Assembly (NCBI RefSeq): GCF_947378715.1
Contig: NZ_CANCLE010000032.1
Location: 1-29,934 of the forward strand
DNA length: 29,934 nucleotides
Direction: 5' to 3'
DNA from: Phenylobacterium aquaticum
Lineage (GTDB): Bacteria > Pseudomonadota > Alphaproteobacteria > Caulobacterales > Caulobacteraceae
Shown: positions 1 through 8,227 of the stretch, one piece after another
Numbering within the stretch: position 1 is the first letter of the stretch
How the letters are laid out: every line of letters begins with the position of its first letter
Program-made: the position numbers and the translations under genes
The notes under the pieces: generated by a model
What the model was told of the DNA's origin: nothing
Databases searched by the model: none
The model's input: the letters and a program-made list of their open reading frames with translations, nothing else

Positions 1-263
1 ATGGCCAGCAGGCCGGCGGTCACCTGTTCGCCGGACGCCACCACCACGTCATATTCGTCGTCGGAGGGCGCCAGGCCCTGGGCGGCGGGGCCCGCGCCGT
101 CGGTCCAGGCCACCAGCTCATTGGTCTTGCCGGACATGGCCGAGACCACGACCGCCACCTGATGTCCGGCCGCGACTTCCGCCGCCACGAGCCGGCCCAC
201 GCGCCGGATGCGTTCCAGGTCGGCCACCGAAGTGCCGCCGAATTTCATCACCAGCCGGGACAT
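1..263 (-). CDS. lysC: aspartate kinase, N-terminal part (cut by window edge)
   Basis: Only the first 87 codons lie in the window; the rest is beyond base 1. The protein starts MSRLVMKFGGTSVADLERIR. The KFGGTSV segment near the N-terminus is the ATP/aspartate-binding signature of the aspartokinase (amino acid kinase) fold, and it is followed by VVVSAMSGKTNEL, also typical. Aspartate kinase phosphorylates aspartate in the first step to lysine, threonine, methionine and diaminopimelate. The ATG at 261-263 is chosen because it places the signature at the usual distance from the start. The gene is divergent from ubiG with about 114 bp between the start codons. The regulatory ACT domains cannot be seen, so feedback type is unknown. 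Confidence 0.93.
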   Translation of the reverse strand, partial: MSRLVMKFGGTSVADLERIRRVGRLVAAEVAAGHQVAVVVSAMSGKTNELVAWTDGAGPAAQGLAPSDDEYDVVVASGEQVTAGLLA

Positions 264-377
264 GGGGCTACGGCTATTGCTCCGCTCAAGGAAAGGGCGC
301 GCCCTTCTAGCCACGGGAAAGGCGCGGGGCAACGGCGTGCTTCGACTTCCGGCTCGGAGCAGGCTAAAAGGTCGCCC

Positions 378-1124
378 ATGACGCCTGCGTCCTCCATCGA
401 CCCCGCCGAAGTCGAACGCTTTTCACGGATCGCCGCCGAGTGGTGGGACCCCAAGGGCAAGTTCGCGCCGCTGCATCGGTTCAATCCCGTGCGCCTGTCC
501 TTCATCCGCGACCAGGCGGCCCTGAGGTTCGGCCGCGACCCCACGGCGCGTGCGCCGTTCCAAGGCCTGCGGCTGCTGGATATCGGCTGCGGCGGCGGCC
601 TGCTCAGCGAGCCCATGTGCCGGCTGGGCTTTTCGGTCACCGGCGTCGACGCCTCGGAGCGCAATATCGGCACCGCCAGCGCCCATGCGGCCGCCCAGGG
701 GCTGGAGATCGACTTCCGCGCCTCCACCGCCGAGGCCCTGGAGGCCGAGGGCGTGGCCCCGTTCGACGTGATCCTCAACATGGAGGTGATCGAGCATGTG
801 GCCGATCCGGAGGCCTTCCTGCGCAATTGCGGACGGCTGCTGGCCCCGGGCGGGCTGATGATCGTCGCCACCCTCAACCGCACGCTCAAGGCCTTCGCGC
901 TCGCCAAGGTCGGCGCCGAATATGTCCTGCGCTGGCTGCCGGCCGGCACCCATGACTGGTCCAAGTTCCTTCGCCCTGACGAACTGCGCGGCTTCCTGCG
1001 CGACGAACCCCTGGCCATCCAAGGTCCGTTCGGCGTCAGCTATGATCCTCTGAGCGGCCGTTGGTCGCGATCCTCCGACTGTGACGTCAACTACATGATG
1101 ACCGTCACGCGGGACGCGGCGTAG
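378..1124 (+). CDS. ubiG: ubiquinone biosynthesis O-methyltransferase UbiG
   Basis: The product (248 aa) is a class I SAM-dependent methyltransferase that carries out both O-methylations in ubiquinone synthesis. It contains the SAM-binding glycine motif LLDIGCGGGLLSEP (about residues 65-78), the acidic GVDAS after the next strand, and the UbiG-typical stretches NMEVIEHVADP, GGLMIVATLNRT and GTHDWSKFLRPDEL. The reading frame is open 72 codons further upstream, but the ATG at 378 (MTPASSIDPAEVERFS) gives normal family length, and the upstream part is antisense to lysC. An FkbM-type methyltransferase follows 24 bp downstream and may be cotranscribed. Assignment is firm. Confidence 0.95.
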   Translation: MTPASSIDPAEVERFSRIAAEWWDPKGKFAPLHRFNPVRLSFIRDQAALRFGRDPTARAPFQGLRLLDIGCGGGLLSEPMCRLGFSVTGVDASERNIGTASAHAAAQGLEIDFRASTAEALEAEGVAPFDVILNMEVIEHVADPEAFLRNCGRLLAPGGLMIVATLNRTLKAFALAKVGAEYVLRWLPAGTHDWSKFLRPDELRGFLRDEPLAIQGPFGVSYDPLSGRWSRSSDCDVNYMMTVTRDAA

Positions 1125-1148
1125 AGAGCGGACACAAGGAACCCATCC

Positions 1149-1952
1149 ATGCCTTCCCTCCGCGTGCTCGGTCACGCCTTCCGCGCCTGGCGGCGCAATA
1201 TGCGATGGGCCAAGCACGAGCCCGAGACGCCCTATCTGGCCGATCTGCTATCGGGCGCGCCGGTGTGCCTGCATGTGGGGGCCAGCGATGGCCGCCATTC
1301 CTATGTCATGACCCAGGTCGCGCCGGACGCGCGGATCTACGCCTTCGAACCCTCCGCCTTCACCTTCCAGGTGCTGAAGACCTGCCTGGCCTGGCACGGC
1401 ATTTCCCGCCAGGTCACCCCGGTTCACGCGGCAGTCTCCGACATGCCGGGCGAGCTGCTGCTGGTGACCCCGAAGAAGACCTCCGGCCGCATGGGCCGCG
1501 CCTATGCCTATGTCGCCGAGGAGCCGCCGGAAGGTAAGGTTCGTCCCGATCTCGAGGACATGGGCGTCGAGCTGCAGCCGACCCCGGTCGTCACCCTGGA
1601 CGACTATTGCCAGAAGCACGGCGTCACCCGGGTCGACTTCATCCGCATGGATATCGAGGGCGCCGAGCAGAAGGCGCTGAAGGGCGCCGAGAACGTCATC
1701 GACCGCGACCGGCCCCATGTGCTGATCGAGATCCACCCGGCCATGCTGACCTCGCGGTTCGGCGGCTCCGCCGAGGCGGTGGTCGAGATGTTCCGCTCGC
1801 GCGGCTACCGGATGTTCGCCCTGAACGGCGACCGCCTGGAGGAGCGCACCACGGTGGTGCCGGAGCTGCCCTGGAAGGACTATTTCTTCGTCCACCCCTC
1901 CCGCGCGCCCAAGCTGCCGGACGGAGTGTTCAAGGCGCGCATGGCCGCCTGA
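1149..1952 (+). CDS. FkbM-family SAM-dependent methyltransferase
   Basis: The product is 267 aa. It has the FkbM-type SAM motif CLHVGASDGRHS (about residues 40-51), an acidic FEPS after the second strand, and the family signature VDFIRMDIEGAEQKALKGA-like block around residues 160-178, followed by RPHVLIEIHP. The start has an AAGGA ribosome site just upstream (ACAAGGAACCCATCCATG). FkbM-family enzymes O-methylate sugars, lipids or secondary metabolites; the substrate cannot be told from sequence. It lies 24 bp after ubiG on the same strand, so it may share its transcript, but there is no reason to link it to quinone synthesis. Confidence 0.85.
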   Translation: MPSLRVLGHAFRAWRRNMRWAKHEPETPYLADLLSGAPVCLHVGASDGRHSYVMTQVAPDARIYAFEPSAFTFQVLKTCLAWHGISRQVTPVHAAVSDMPGELLLVTPKKTSGRMGRAYAYVAEEPPEGKVRPDLEDMGVELQPTPVVTLDDYCQKHGVTRVDFIRMDIEGAEQKALKGAENVIDRDRPHVLIEIHPAMLTSRFGGSAEAVVEMFRSRGYRMFALNGDRLEERTTVVPELPWKDYFFVHPSRAPKLPDGVFKARMAA

Positions 1953-2024
1953 GGCTGGGGCCTAGCGAACCCCGCCCTGGCGTCCTAAACCTTGCCGCAA
2001 CGAGACAAGCGCGGGAGGGCGGCG

Positions 2025-3644
2025 ATGCTGGCTTTGATGATGGACCGGGCCCTGAGCCTGCCCTCCATCCTGGAATACGCCGCGCTCTATCACGGCGACC
2101 GCGAGGTGGTGACCCGCACGGTCGAGGGACCCATCCATCGCTATGACTACGCCTCCGCCCTGGCGCGATCCAAGCGGATGGCCAACGCCTTGCTGGCCAT
2201 GGGGGTGAAGCCCGGCGACCGGGTCGCGACCCTGGCCTGGAGCACCCACCGCCACTTCGAGCTCTATTATGCGGTCAGCGGCATCGGGGCTGTGCTGCAC
2301 ACCATCAATCCGCGCCTGCATCCGGATCAGGTGGCCTGGGTCGCCAATCACGCCGAGGATTCGGTGCTGTTCTTCGACATCAGCTTCGGCGAGCTGGTGG
2401 GCGACCTCGCCGCCAAGCTGCCCCTGGTGAAGACCTTCGTGGCCATGACCGATCGCGACCACCTGCCGACCCAGGCGCCGGCCGGGACCCTGGTCTATGA
2501 AGAGCTGATCGACGCCCATTCGCCGGACTTCACCTGGCCGGAGGTCGATGAGCGTCAGGCCTCGGGCCTCTGCTACACCTCCGGCACCACGGGCAATCCC
2601 AAGGGCGTGCTCTACAGCCACCGCTCCACCGTGCTGCACGCCATGGCCCTGGTGGCGCCGGACACCTTCGACCTCGGCGCCCGCGACGCGGTGCTGCCCT
2701 GCGCCCAGATGTACCACGCCAACGCCTGGTGCACGCCCTATGCGGCCCCCCTGGTCGGGGCCAAGCTGATCCTGCCCGGCCGCCACCTCGACGGCCCCTC
2801 GATCTGCGAGCTGGCGGTGGCCGAGCGGGCGACCTTCCTGCTCGGCGTGCCGACCATCTGGGTCGGCGTGCTCGACCACCTGGACCAGACCGGCGGCAAG
2901 CTGACCACGGTGCGCAATATCGCCATCGGCGGCTCGGCGCCGACCGCCTCCCTGGTCTCGCGGGTCGAGGAGAAGCTGGGCGCCACGGTGCGCCAGATCT
3001 GGGGCATGACCGAGACCAGTCCGCTGGGGGTGATCAACACCGCGCTCGCCAAGCACGCCGATGAAGGCGCCCTGGGCGCGGCGAGCCGCAAGCTCAAGCA
3101 GGGGCGCGGCCTCTGGGGGGTCGACCTGCGGATCGTGGACGAGGCGGGCGAGATCCTGCCCCGCGACGGCAAGAGCCCCGGCCAGCTGCAGGTGCGCGGA
3201 CCGTGGGTGGCCTCGGCCTATTTCAAGAACGAGGGGGCCCAGGCCTTCACCGACGACGGCTGGTTCGACACCGGCGACATCGCCACCCTCGACCCGGAGG
3301 GCTATCTGCGGCTCACCGACCGGGCCAAGGACGTGATCAAGTCGGGCGGGGAATGGATCTCGACCCTCGACCTCGAGGACGCGGTCTGTTCGCACCCGGC
3401 CGTGGCCATGGCCGCGGCCATCGGCGTGCCGCACCCCAAGTGGGACGAGCGCCCCCTGCTGCTGGTGGTCCTGCGCCCCGGCCAGACCGCCGATCCGGAG
3501 GTGCTGAAGGCCCATGTCGCCGAGCGGGTCGCCCGCTGGTGGACGCCGGACGAGGTGCGCATTGTCGACAGCCTGCCCATCGGGCCCACGGGCAAGGTGC
3601 TGAAGCGCGAACTGCGTGACCAGGTGGCCACGGCGGCGGTCTGA
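2025..3644 (+). CDS. medium/long-chain fatty acyl-CoA ligase (AMP-binding)
   Basis: This 539-aa enzyme of the adenylate-forming superfamily activates fatty acids to acyl-CoA through an acyl-AMP intermediate. Visible motifs are the P-loop CYTSGTTGNPKGVLYSH (about residues 180-197), WGMTETSP (about 325-332), GWFDTGD (about 411-417) and the C-terminal catalytic-lysine segment GPTGKVLKREL near residue 520. The N-terminus MLALMMDR and the HRYDYA block resemble AlkK-like medium-chain ligases. The frame could open at a TTG at 1992, but GGGAGG at 2013-2018 sits 6 nt before the ATG at 2025, which decides the start. Chain-length preference is inferred only from overall resemblance. Confidence 0.9.
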   Translation: MLALMMDRALSLPSILEYAALYHGDREVVTRTVEGPIHRYDYASALARSKRMANALLAMGVKPGDRVATLAWSTHRHFELYYAVSGIGAVLHTINPRLHPDQVAWVANHAEDSVLFFDISFGELVGDLAAKLPLVKTFVAMTDRDHLPTQAPAGTLVYEELIDAHSPDFTWPEVDERQASGLCYTSGTTGNPKGVLYSHRSTVLHAMALVAPDTFDLGARDAVLPCAQMYHANAWCTPYAAPLVGAKLILPGRHLDGPSICELAVAERATFLLGVPTIWVGVLDHLDQTGGKLTTVRNIAIGGSAPTASLVSRVEEKLGATVRQIWGMTETSPLGVINTALAKHADEGALGAASRKLKQGRGLWGVDLRIVDEAGEILPRDGKSPGQLQVRGPWVASAYFKNEGAQAFTDDGWFDTGDIATLDPEGYLRLTDRAKDVIKSGGEWISTLDLEDAVCSHPAVAMAAAIGVPHPKWDERPLLLVVLRPGQTADPEVLKAHVAERVARWWTPDEVRIVDSLPIGPTGKVLKRELRDQVATAAV

Positions 3645-3714
3645 TCGGCAGAACCTGGCTTGAGGTTCGGCGTTCTAAACCCCAGCTGAAGGTTCTGGGG
3701 CTTAGGATCGATCC

Positions 3715-4635
3715 GTGGCGCGCAAACGACCCAAGGGTGTTCTGGAAATCGGCCTGGCTGCGGTGACCGCCGCGGCGACCGGGCGGACCGAACACGCGCC
3801 CACGGCGGCCGACTATCCCGATGATGTTGTGCGCCGCGTGACCTTCAAGGCCGGCGGTGAACTGGGCTGGCGGATCTCGGCCCTGACCACGCCCAGGGCG
3901 CGGCCCGCGCCGTGGAAGATCGTGGTGGTGACCGGCGCGCCGTCCTGGGCGGAATACTGGGCGCCGGCGCTCGCCGCCCTGTCGCAGGACCGCGAGATGA
4001 TCGTGGTCGATCGCCCCGGCTATGCCGGCTCCGAGCCGATCGAATATGTCGGCGACATCCGTCTCCAGGCCCAGGCCCTGTCGCCGCTGCTCGAGGCGCG
4101 GCCGGGCCAGAGGGTGCTGCTGGTCGGCCAGTCCTATGGAGCGGCGATCGCCACCCTGATGGCGGCGGGGGTCAAGTCCAATCGGCTGGGGGGCCTGGTC
4201 CTGCTGTCCGGCTATTTCGGTCATTCCGGCCCGACCGCCGACTTCCTGCTGAAGGCCGGATCGCGGCTCCTGAAGCTGATCCCCCGCGACCTGCGCCATG
4301 CGGTGCTGGAGGTGACCCATCAGGCCGAACAGCTCGACGGGGTGCGCGCGGCGCTCGCCCGGCTGCGGGCGCCGGTGCATGTGATCCACGGCGACCGCGA
4401 CGACTTCGCCCCCATCGAGATCGCCCAGGCCCTGGTGGCCGAGACCCGCTCGCGTCGACCCATGCGGTTCGAGCGCGCGCCGGGCGCCGACCACTTCCTC
4501 AATGACGGGCCGGTCGATGTGCTGTTGGCGGCCCTGGAGGGCTGCATCCCGCCCTCGCGGCCCCGCCTGGCCTGGCCGTCCTGGCCGAAAATCGGCTGGC
4601 CCTGGAACCGGATCGCCGCCCCGACGGCGGGTTGA
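3715..4635 (+). CDS. alpha/beta hydrolase
   Basis: The product (306 aa) has the alpha/beta-hydrolase fold. The nucleophile elbow GQSYG places Ser140, the acid is most likely Asp229 in HGDRDDF, and His260 lies in GADHFLNDG, so a full Ser-Asp-His triad is present in the right order. The oxyanion region is VVVTGAPSWAEYW and is followed by VDRPGYAGS. The N-terminal 30 residues contain a hydrophobic GLAAVTAAATG stretch too weak to call a signal peptide. The start is GTG at 3715 with AGGA about 8 nt upstream. It lies 70 bp after the acyl-CoA ligase. Substrate is unknown; esterase or lipase-like activity is the default guess. Confidence 0.82.
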   Translation: MARKRPKGVLEIGLAAVTAAATGRTEHAPTAADYPDDVVRRVTFKAGGELGWRISALTTPRARPAPWKIVVVTGAPSWAEYWAPALAALSQDREMIVVDRPGYAGSEPIEYVGDIRLQAQALSPLLEARPGQRVLLVGQSYGAAIATLMAAGVKSNRLGGLVLLSGYFGHSGPTADFLLKAGSRLLKLIPRDLRHAVLEVTHQAEQLDGVRAALARLRAPVHVIHGDRDDFAPIEIAQALVAETRSRRPMRFERAPGADHFLNDGPVDVLLAALEGCIPPSRPRLAWPSWPKIGWPWNRIAAPTAG

Positions 4636-4729
4636 TCCGTCGCCCGTTCGGGACGATCGCCGAGGGGCGAAAAGTTTGGTGAAATTCCTTGGCGCGCGAT
4701 GCCTGAACGGCGATAAGCTTGGACCCGAA

Positions 4730-4754
4730 GAGGCCGCAACCATACTGCGGCTTC
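4730..4754 (+). promoter_or_regulatory. leader hairpin upstream of the alcohol dehydrogenase
   Basis: An inverted repeat GAGGCCGCA / TGCGGCTTC (one G-T wobble) with a 7-nt loop lies 43 bp before the ATG at 4798. It could be a dyad operator or a leader RNA stem. There is no T-tract, so it is not a simple terminator. Function is not established. Confidence 0.3.
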
Positions 4755-4797
4755 GATAATCCGCCCGTTCAGGGCGCTGATCGGGGAGATCGCCATA

Positions 4798-5880
4798 ATG
4801 AAGGCCGCAGTGCTGCGCGAAGTGGGCAAGCCGCTTCAGATCGAGGACGTCCAGATCCACAAGCCGGGCCCGCACGAGGTGCTCGTTCGCACCGTGGCGG
4901 CGGGCCTTTGCCACTCGGATCTCCACTTCATGGAAGGCTCCTATCCGACCCAGCTGCCCGCCGTGCTGGGCCACGAAAGCGCCGGCGTCGTCGAGGCCGT
5001 GGGCTCGGAAGTCCGCACCGTGAAGCCGGGCGATCACGTCATCACCTGCCTGTCGGCCTATTGCGGCCACTGCGAATCCTGCCTCACGGGCCACCTTTCG
5101 CTGTGCGTCTCGCCCGAAACCAAGCGCGGCCCGGACGAAGAACCGCGTCTGTCGGCCGCCAATGGCCCGATGACCCAGTATCTGAACCTGTCGTCCTTCG
5201 CCGAGCAGATGCTGATCCACGAGCATGCCTGCGTCGCGATCCGCAAGGACATGCCGCTCGACCGCGCCGCCCTGATCGGCTGCTCGGTGATGACCGGCGT
5301 GGGCGCCGCGATCCACACTTCCAATGTCCGTCCCGGCGAGACCGTGGCGGTCATCGGCTGCGGCGGCGTCGGCCTGTCGGCGATCAATGGCGCGGCCATC
5401 GCCGGCGCCGGCCGGATCATCGCCATCGACATGGTCGGCTCCAAGGGCAACCTGGCCATGGAGTTCGGAGCCACCGACTTCATCGACGCCTCCCAGACCG
5501 ACGCGGTCAAGGAAGTGCTGGAAATGACCAAGGGCGGCGTTCACCACGCCTTCGAGGCCATCGGCCTTTCCAAGACCGCCGAGCAGGCCTTCGGCATGCT
5601 GCGTCGCGGCGGCACGGCCAACATCATCGGCATGATCCCGATCGGCCAGACCATCACCCTGCCGGGCTTCGCCTTCCTCGGCGAAAAGAAGCTGCAGGGC
5701 TCGATGATGGGCTCCAACCGCTTCCCGGTCGACATGCCGCGGCTGGTCGATTTCTACATGAACGGCAAGCTGAAGCTCGACCAGATGATCTCGCAACGCA
5801 TCAAGCTGGGCCAGGTCAATGAGGGCTTCGCCGACATGAAGCGTGGCGAACTGGCCCGTTCCGTCATCATGTTCGACTGA
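4798..5880 (+). CDS. zinc-dependent alcohol dehydrogenase (MDR family)
   Basis: The product (360 aa) is a medium-chain dehydrogenase/reductase oxidising an alcohol with NAD(P). Catalytic zinc ligands are Cys38 (GLCHSDLH), His59 with Glu60 (LGHES) and Cys162 (IGCSVMTG). The structural zinc lobe is present with Cys89, Cys92, Cys95 and Cys103. The Rossmann motif GCGGVG is at about 187-192, and Asp (AIDMV) at the end of the next strand suggests NAD preference. Length and order resemble class III-like or aryl-alcohol dehydrogenases, but the glutathione-dependent formaldehyde type is not proven. GGGGAG at 4783-4788 is the ribosome site. A strong terminator follows the stop codon. Confidence 0.92.
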   Translation: MKAAVLREVGKPLQIEDVQIHKPGPHEVLVRTVAAGLCHSDLHFMEGSYPTQLPAVLGHESAGVVEAVGSEVRTVKPGDHVITCLSAYCGHCESCLTGHLSLCVSPETKRGPDEEPRLSAANGPMTQYLNLSSFAEQMLIHEHACVAIRKDMPLDRAALIGCSVMTGVGAAIHTSNVRPGETVAVIGCGGVGLSAINGAAIAGAGRIIAIDMVGSKGNLAMEFGATDFIDASQTDAVKEVLEMTKGGVHHAFEAIGLSKTAEQAFGMLRRGGTANIIGMIPIGQTITLPGFAFLGEKKLQGSMMGSNRFPVDMPRLVDFYMNGKLKLDQMISQRIKLGQVNEGFADMKRGELARSVIMFD

Positions 5881-5901
5881 TCGCGGCCTTCGGCGGATCG
5901 G

Positions 5902-5931
5902 AAAAGCCCCTTCTCGCGGAGGGGCTTTTTC
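5902..5931 (+). terminator. Rho-independent terminator after the alcohol dehydrogenase
   Basis: The stem AGCCCC(TTC) / (GGA)GGGGCT, about 9 pairs with a tetraloop, is followed by TTTTT. It starts about 22 bp after the stop codon at 5880 and ends the plus-strand transcript. Confidence 0.85.
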
Positions 5932-6059
5932 TTGCGCGGATGACGTAACAGGTTGCGGGGATACAACACCCGGGCGGCAACCGTCCCAGTATGCTGGTTT
6001 AGCGCGAGAATTCGGTCTCTCGCCCCTTGCTTCGCGACCCGAAGGATGGCGAAATTTTC

Positions 6060-6255
6060 CTCAAGGTTACGGCATGCGACGCCAAGACGCGCGGCCGTAA
6101 GGGGGCGCGGACGGCGCGGTGGGCCATCGGACCCGCAAGGCTGCACGAGACAAGCGCTTCTAGGGGGGAGGCGGGCGTACGCTCCGTAGACTGAGCGATC
6201 GCCAGCGCTGGAAGCGTTACCGAGGGGGCGGTTCGTAAGGACCGCCCCTTCTTCA
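6060..6255 (+). ncRNA. candidate structured small RNA (unidentified)
   Basis: The 433 bp between the dehydrogenase stop and the M23 peptidase contain no convincing gene, yet end in a plus-strand terminator (6225-6255) that cannot belong to the dehydrogenase, which already has its own. Just before it the sequence folds as nested stems: GCGCTTC (6154-6160) with GAAGCGT (6211-6217), then GGCG (6170-6173) with CGCC (6200-6203), then CGCTC (6180-6184) with GAGCG (6193-6197), separated by internal loops of about 9 and 7 nt and of 6 and 2 nt. A long irregular hairpin with a large internal loop recalls 6S RNA, but I could not match it to 6S, SRP or RNase P RNA. The 5' end is a guess and no convincing promoter was seen. 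The open frames on either strand look spurious. Confidence 0.35.
6225..6255 (+). terminator. second plus-strand terminator, capped by a GNRA loop
   Basis: GGGGCGGTTC, loop GTAA, GGACCGCCCC forms a 10-bp stem (one T-G wobble) followed by TTCTTC. The pyrimidine-rich tail is on the plus strand. In the opposite direction, relevant to the convergent peptidase gene, the stem would be followed by CTCGG with no T-tract, so it should act on plus-strand transcripts. Confidence 0.6.
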
Positions 6256-6313
6256 TGAGGCGTCCTTGGGGCCGACGGCTGGGATCGCGTCGTGCTTTGG
6301 ATTCAAAAACGCC

Positions 6314-7696
6314 CTACCGGCGCAGGCCGGCATTGATCACCGGATCGGCCGCCGCGAGGGCCAGGCGGCGGGGGGCGGGTTCGGGCTCGATACGGGCCTG
6401 GGCCTGTTCCTGGGCGCCGACCAGCTTGTCGATGCGCGCCTTCTCGGACTTGAAGGCGGCCAGTTCGGAGCCGCCGAGCACGGTGCCCTGGGGCACCTTG
6501 GCGCTGATCGGGTTGACCCGGGCGCCGCGGAACCAGGTTTCATAATGCAGGTGCGGGCCGGTGGAGGCGCCGGTCGAGCCGACATAGGCGACCAGCTGGC
6601 CCTGGCGCACGTGCTGGCCCGCCTTGAGACCGGAGGCGTAGCGCGACAGGTGGCCGTAGCCGGTCTCCCAGCCGTCGTTGTGGCGGATGCGCAGCCAGTT
6701 GCCATAGCCGCCCCAGCGGCGCGCCTCGACCACCACGCCGTCGCCGGCGGCCAGCACCGGCGTGCCCATGCCGGCGCCGAAGTCGATGCCCTGGTGCATG
6801 CGGTTATAGCCGAGGATCGGGTGGCGACGCATGCCGAAGCCCGAGGTCATGTGCGCCCCGTCGACCGGGGTGCGCAGCAGGAAGCCTTTGATGTTCTTGC
6901 CGAACTCGTCGAAGTACTCGACGTCGCCGCCGCGCTCGAAGCGATAGAAGCGGATGCCCTTGATCTGGGCGTATTGCAGGTCGCCGGCCTCGACCGTGCG
7001 GCCGCTCTCGGTGACCTGGCGGTTGAAGACCAGCTCGAACTTGTCGCCCGGCTTGATGTCACGGTCGAAGTCGACCTTGTGCGAGAACAGCTTGACCATC
7101 TGGGCGGTGATGGCCGAGGTCGCCCCCAGCGCCGTGGCGCTTTCATAGAGCGAGCCATTGATCTCGCCCTGGGCGACGGTCTGCTCCTCGCGAACCTTTT
7201 CCTCCAGCTCGCGCAGGCGCAGGGCCCCGTCGAAGGTGCGCGAGACGGTGACGGCGGTGGCGGGACCGGTGCGCAGCGACAGCCCGATCAGCCGCGCCGG
7301 ACCGCGCTCGCCGCGCGGATGGGCGATGGCGGCGTCGAACATCATGCCGGCCTTGATGTGGACGGTGTCCATGGTCTCGGCCAGGGCCTGGACCACCTGG
7401 TGAGCGTCGTCGGCGGTGACGCCGGCGCGCTTGACGGCGGACTCGAAGGTCTCCCCCGGCATGATCTTCACCGGCACGCTCTCGGGGCGCGCGAAGCCGG
7501 GCTGGGCCTCGGCCTGGGTGAAGGCGGTGTGTTGCAGCAGGGCGATGGCGGCGGCGTCGAGCGGGGCGGGGGTCGGGGCGGTCGCTTCCGCGGCGGTCAG
7601 TCGCCATCCGAGCGCCAGGGCGGCGAACCCAGCCACACCCATCAGCAGGCGCGGGGCGATGCGCAGGGTCGGACGTCGCGGATCGAACTCTTGCAT
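6314..7696 (-). CDS. M23 (LytM) family cell-wall endopeptidase
   Basis: The product (460 aa) has an N-terminal membrane segment (about residues 15-31, LLMGVAGFAALALGW), a MepM-like middle region (VKIMPGETFESAVKRAGV and a second domain with IKPGDKFELVF) and a C-terminal LytM domain. Zinc ligands are His301 and Asp305 (HQGIDFG) and His384 in PHLHYE; His349 (GYGHL) and His382 complete the active site. All catalytic residues are kept, so it should be an active peptidoglycan cross-link or peptide hydrolase acting in the periplasm from an inner-membrane anchor. The last 60 residues are a charged, Gln/Ala-rich tail. The gene stands alone, 180 bp from arsC. In Caulobacter such proteins act in growth and division; its exact role here is open. 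Confidence 0.9.
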   Translation of the reverse strand: MQEFDPRRPTLRIAPRLLMGVAGFAALALGWRLTAAEATAPTPAPLDAAAIALLQHTAFTQAEAQPGFARPESVPVKIMPGETFESAVKRAGVTADDAHQVVQALAETMDTVHIKAGMMFDAAIAHPRGERGPARLIGLSLRTGPATAVTVSRTFDGALRLRELEEKVREEQTVAQGEINGSLYESATALGATSAITAQMVKLFSHKVDFDRDIKPGDKFELVFNRQVTESGRTVEAGDLQYAQIKGIRFYRFERGGDVEYFDEFGKNIKGFLLRTPVDGAHMTSGFGMRRHPILGYNRMHQGIDFGAGMGTPVLAAGDGVVVEARRWGGYGNWLRIRHNDGWETGYGHLSRYASGLKAGQHVRQGQLVAYVGSTGASTGPHLHYETWFRGARVNPISAKVPQGTVLGGSELAAFKSEKARIDKLVGAQEQAQARIEPEPAPRRLALAAADPVINAGLRR

Positions 7697-7876
7697 CGTG
7701 CCCCCGTACTAACGATGCGCCAAACCCGACTTAACCACGGCCAGGGTCAAATTGGCGCAACGGTTTGGATTGAAGCAACATCCAGGCCGCGCGAGTCTGA
7801 CCAGAGGTGGTTAATCGAGGGTAATAGTCTCGCTTCAATTCCCATTTGTCACGGCCTTGCGCCCTTCAGGCGAGGG

Positions 7877-8227
7877 CTAGATCAGGTCGAGCACACGCTC
7901 CACGGGACGGCACAGCGCCGCGCCCTTGGAAGTCTCGACTATAGGGCGATTCACCAAAATGGGATCTTTGACCATCGCGTCGAAAATCACCGCATCGGAG
8001 GTGGCCGGATCGGTCAGGCCAAGGGCCTCAGCCTGGGTGCCCATCACCCGCAGCATGGCGTGGGCCCCGACCCCCATCCGGACGGCCAGGGCGGCCAGCT
8101 GGTCGTGGGTCCAGCCGGTCTTCACATACTCCACCACCCGGGGTTCGATCCCCTTCTCGCGCAGCAGGGCCAGGGTGTTGCGGGAGGTGCCGCAGTTGGG
8201 ATTGTGATAGATGACGACGTCGCTCAT
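7877..8227 (-). CDS. arsC: ArsC-family reductase (glutaredoxin-dependent arsenate reductase)
   Basis: The 116-aa protein has the thioredoxin-like ArsC fold. The catalytic Cys12 lies in HNPNCGTSR. Arg60, Arg94 (NRPIVET) and Arg107, the three arginines that bind arsenate in the plasmid R773 ArsC enzyme, are all at matching positions, which favours true arsenate reductase over the YffB/Spx side-branch. Its ATG overlaps the stop of the upstream M28 peptidase by 4 nt (ATGA), so the two are translationally coupled. No arsenite exporter or other ars gene is nearby, which leaves its physiological partner unknown. Confidence 0.88.
   Translation of the reverse strand: MSDVVIYHNPNCGTSRNTLALLREKGIEPRVVEYVKTGWTHDQLAALAVRMGVGAHAMLRVMGTQAEALGLTDPATSDAVIFDAMVKDPILVNRPIVETSKGAALCRPVERVLDLI

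Noticed and set aside
293..306. 14-bp perfect palindrome AAGGGCGCGCCCTT between lysC and ubiG.
   Set aside because: Short GC-rich palindromes are common at this base composition; no further support for an operator.
3680..3700. CCCCAG / CTGGGG hairpin after the acyl-CoA ligase.
   Set aside because: Six-bp stem with a nine-base loop and no T-tract; too weak to call a terminator.
1962..5796. Long minus-strand open frames opposite the acyl-CoA ligase and alcohol dehydrogenase.
   Set aside because: His/Gly/Arg-rich antisense shadows of high-GC genes; no domain pattern, and the plus-strand genes have full catalytic motifs.
5999..6256. Open frames on both strands over the candidate RNA region (85 aa minus, 78 and 85 aa plus).
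   Set aside because: No ribosome site, no recognisable domain; the minus frame starts inside the terminator stem.
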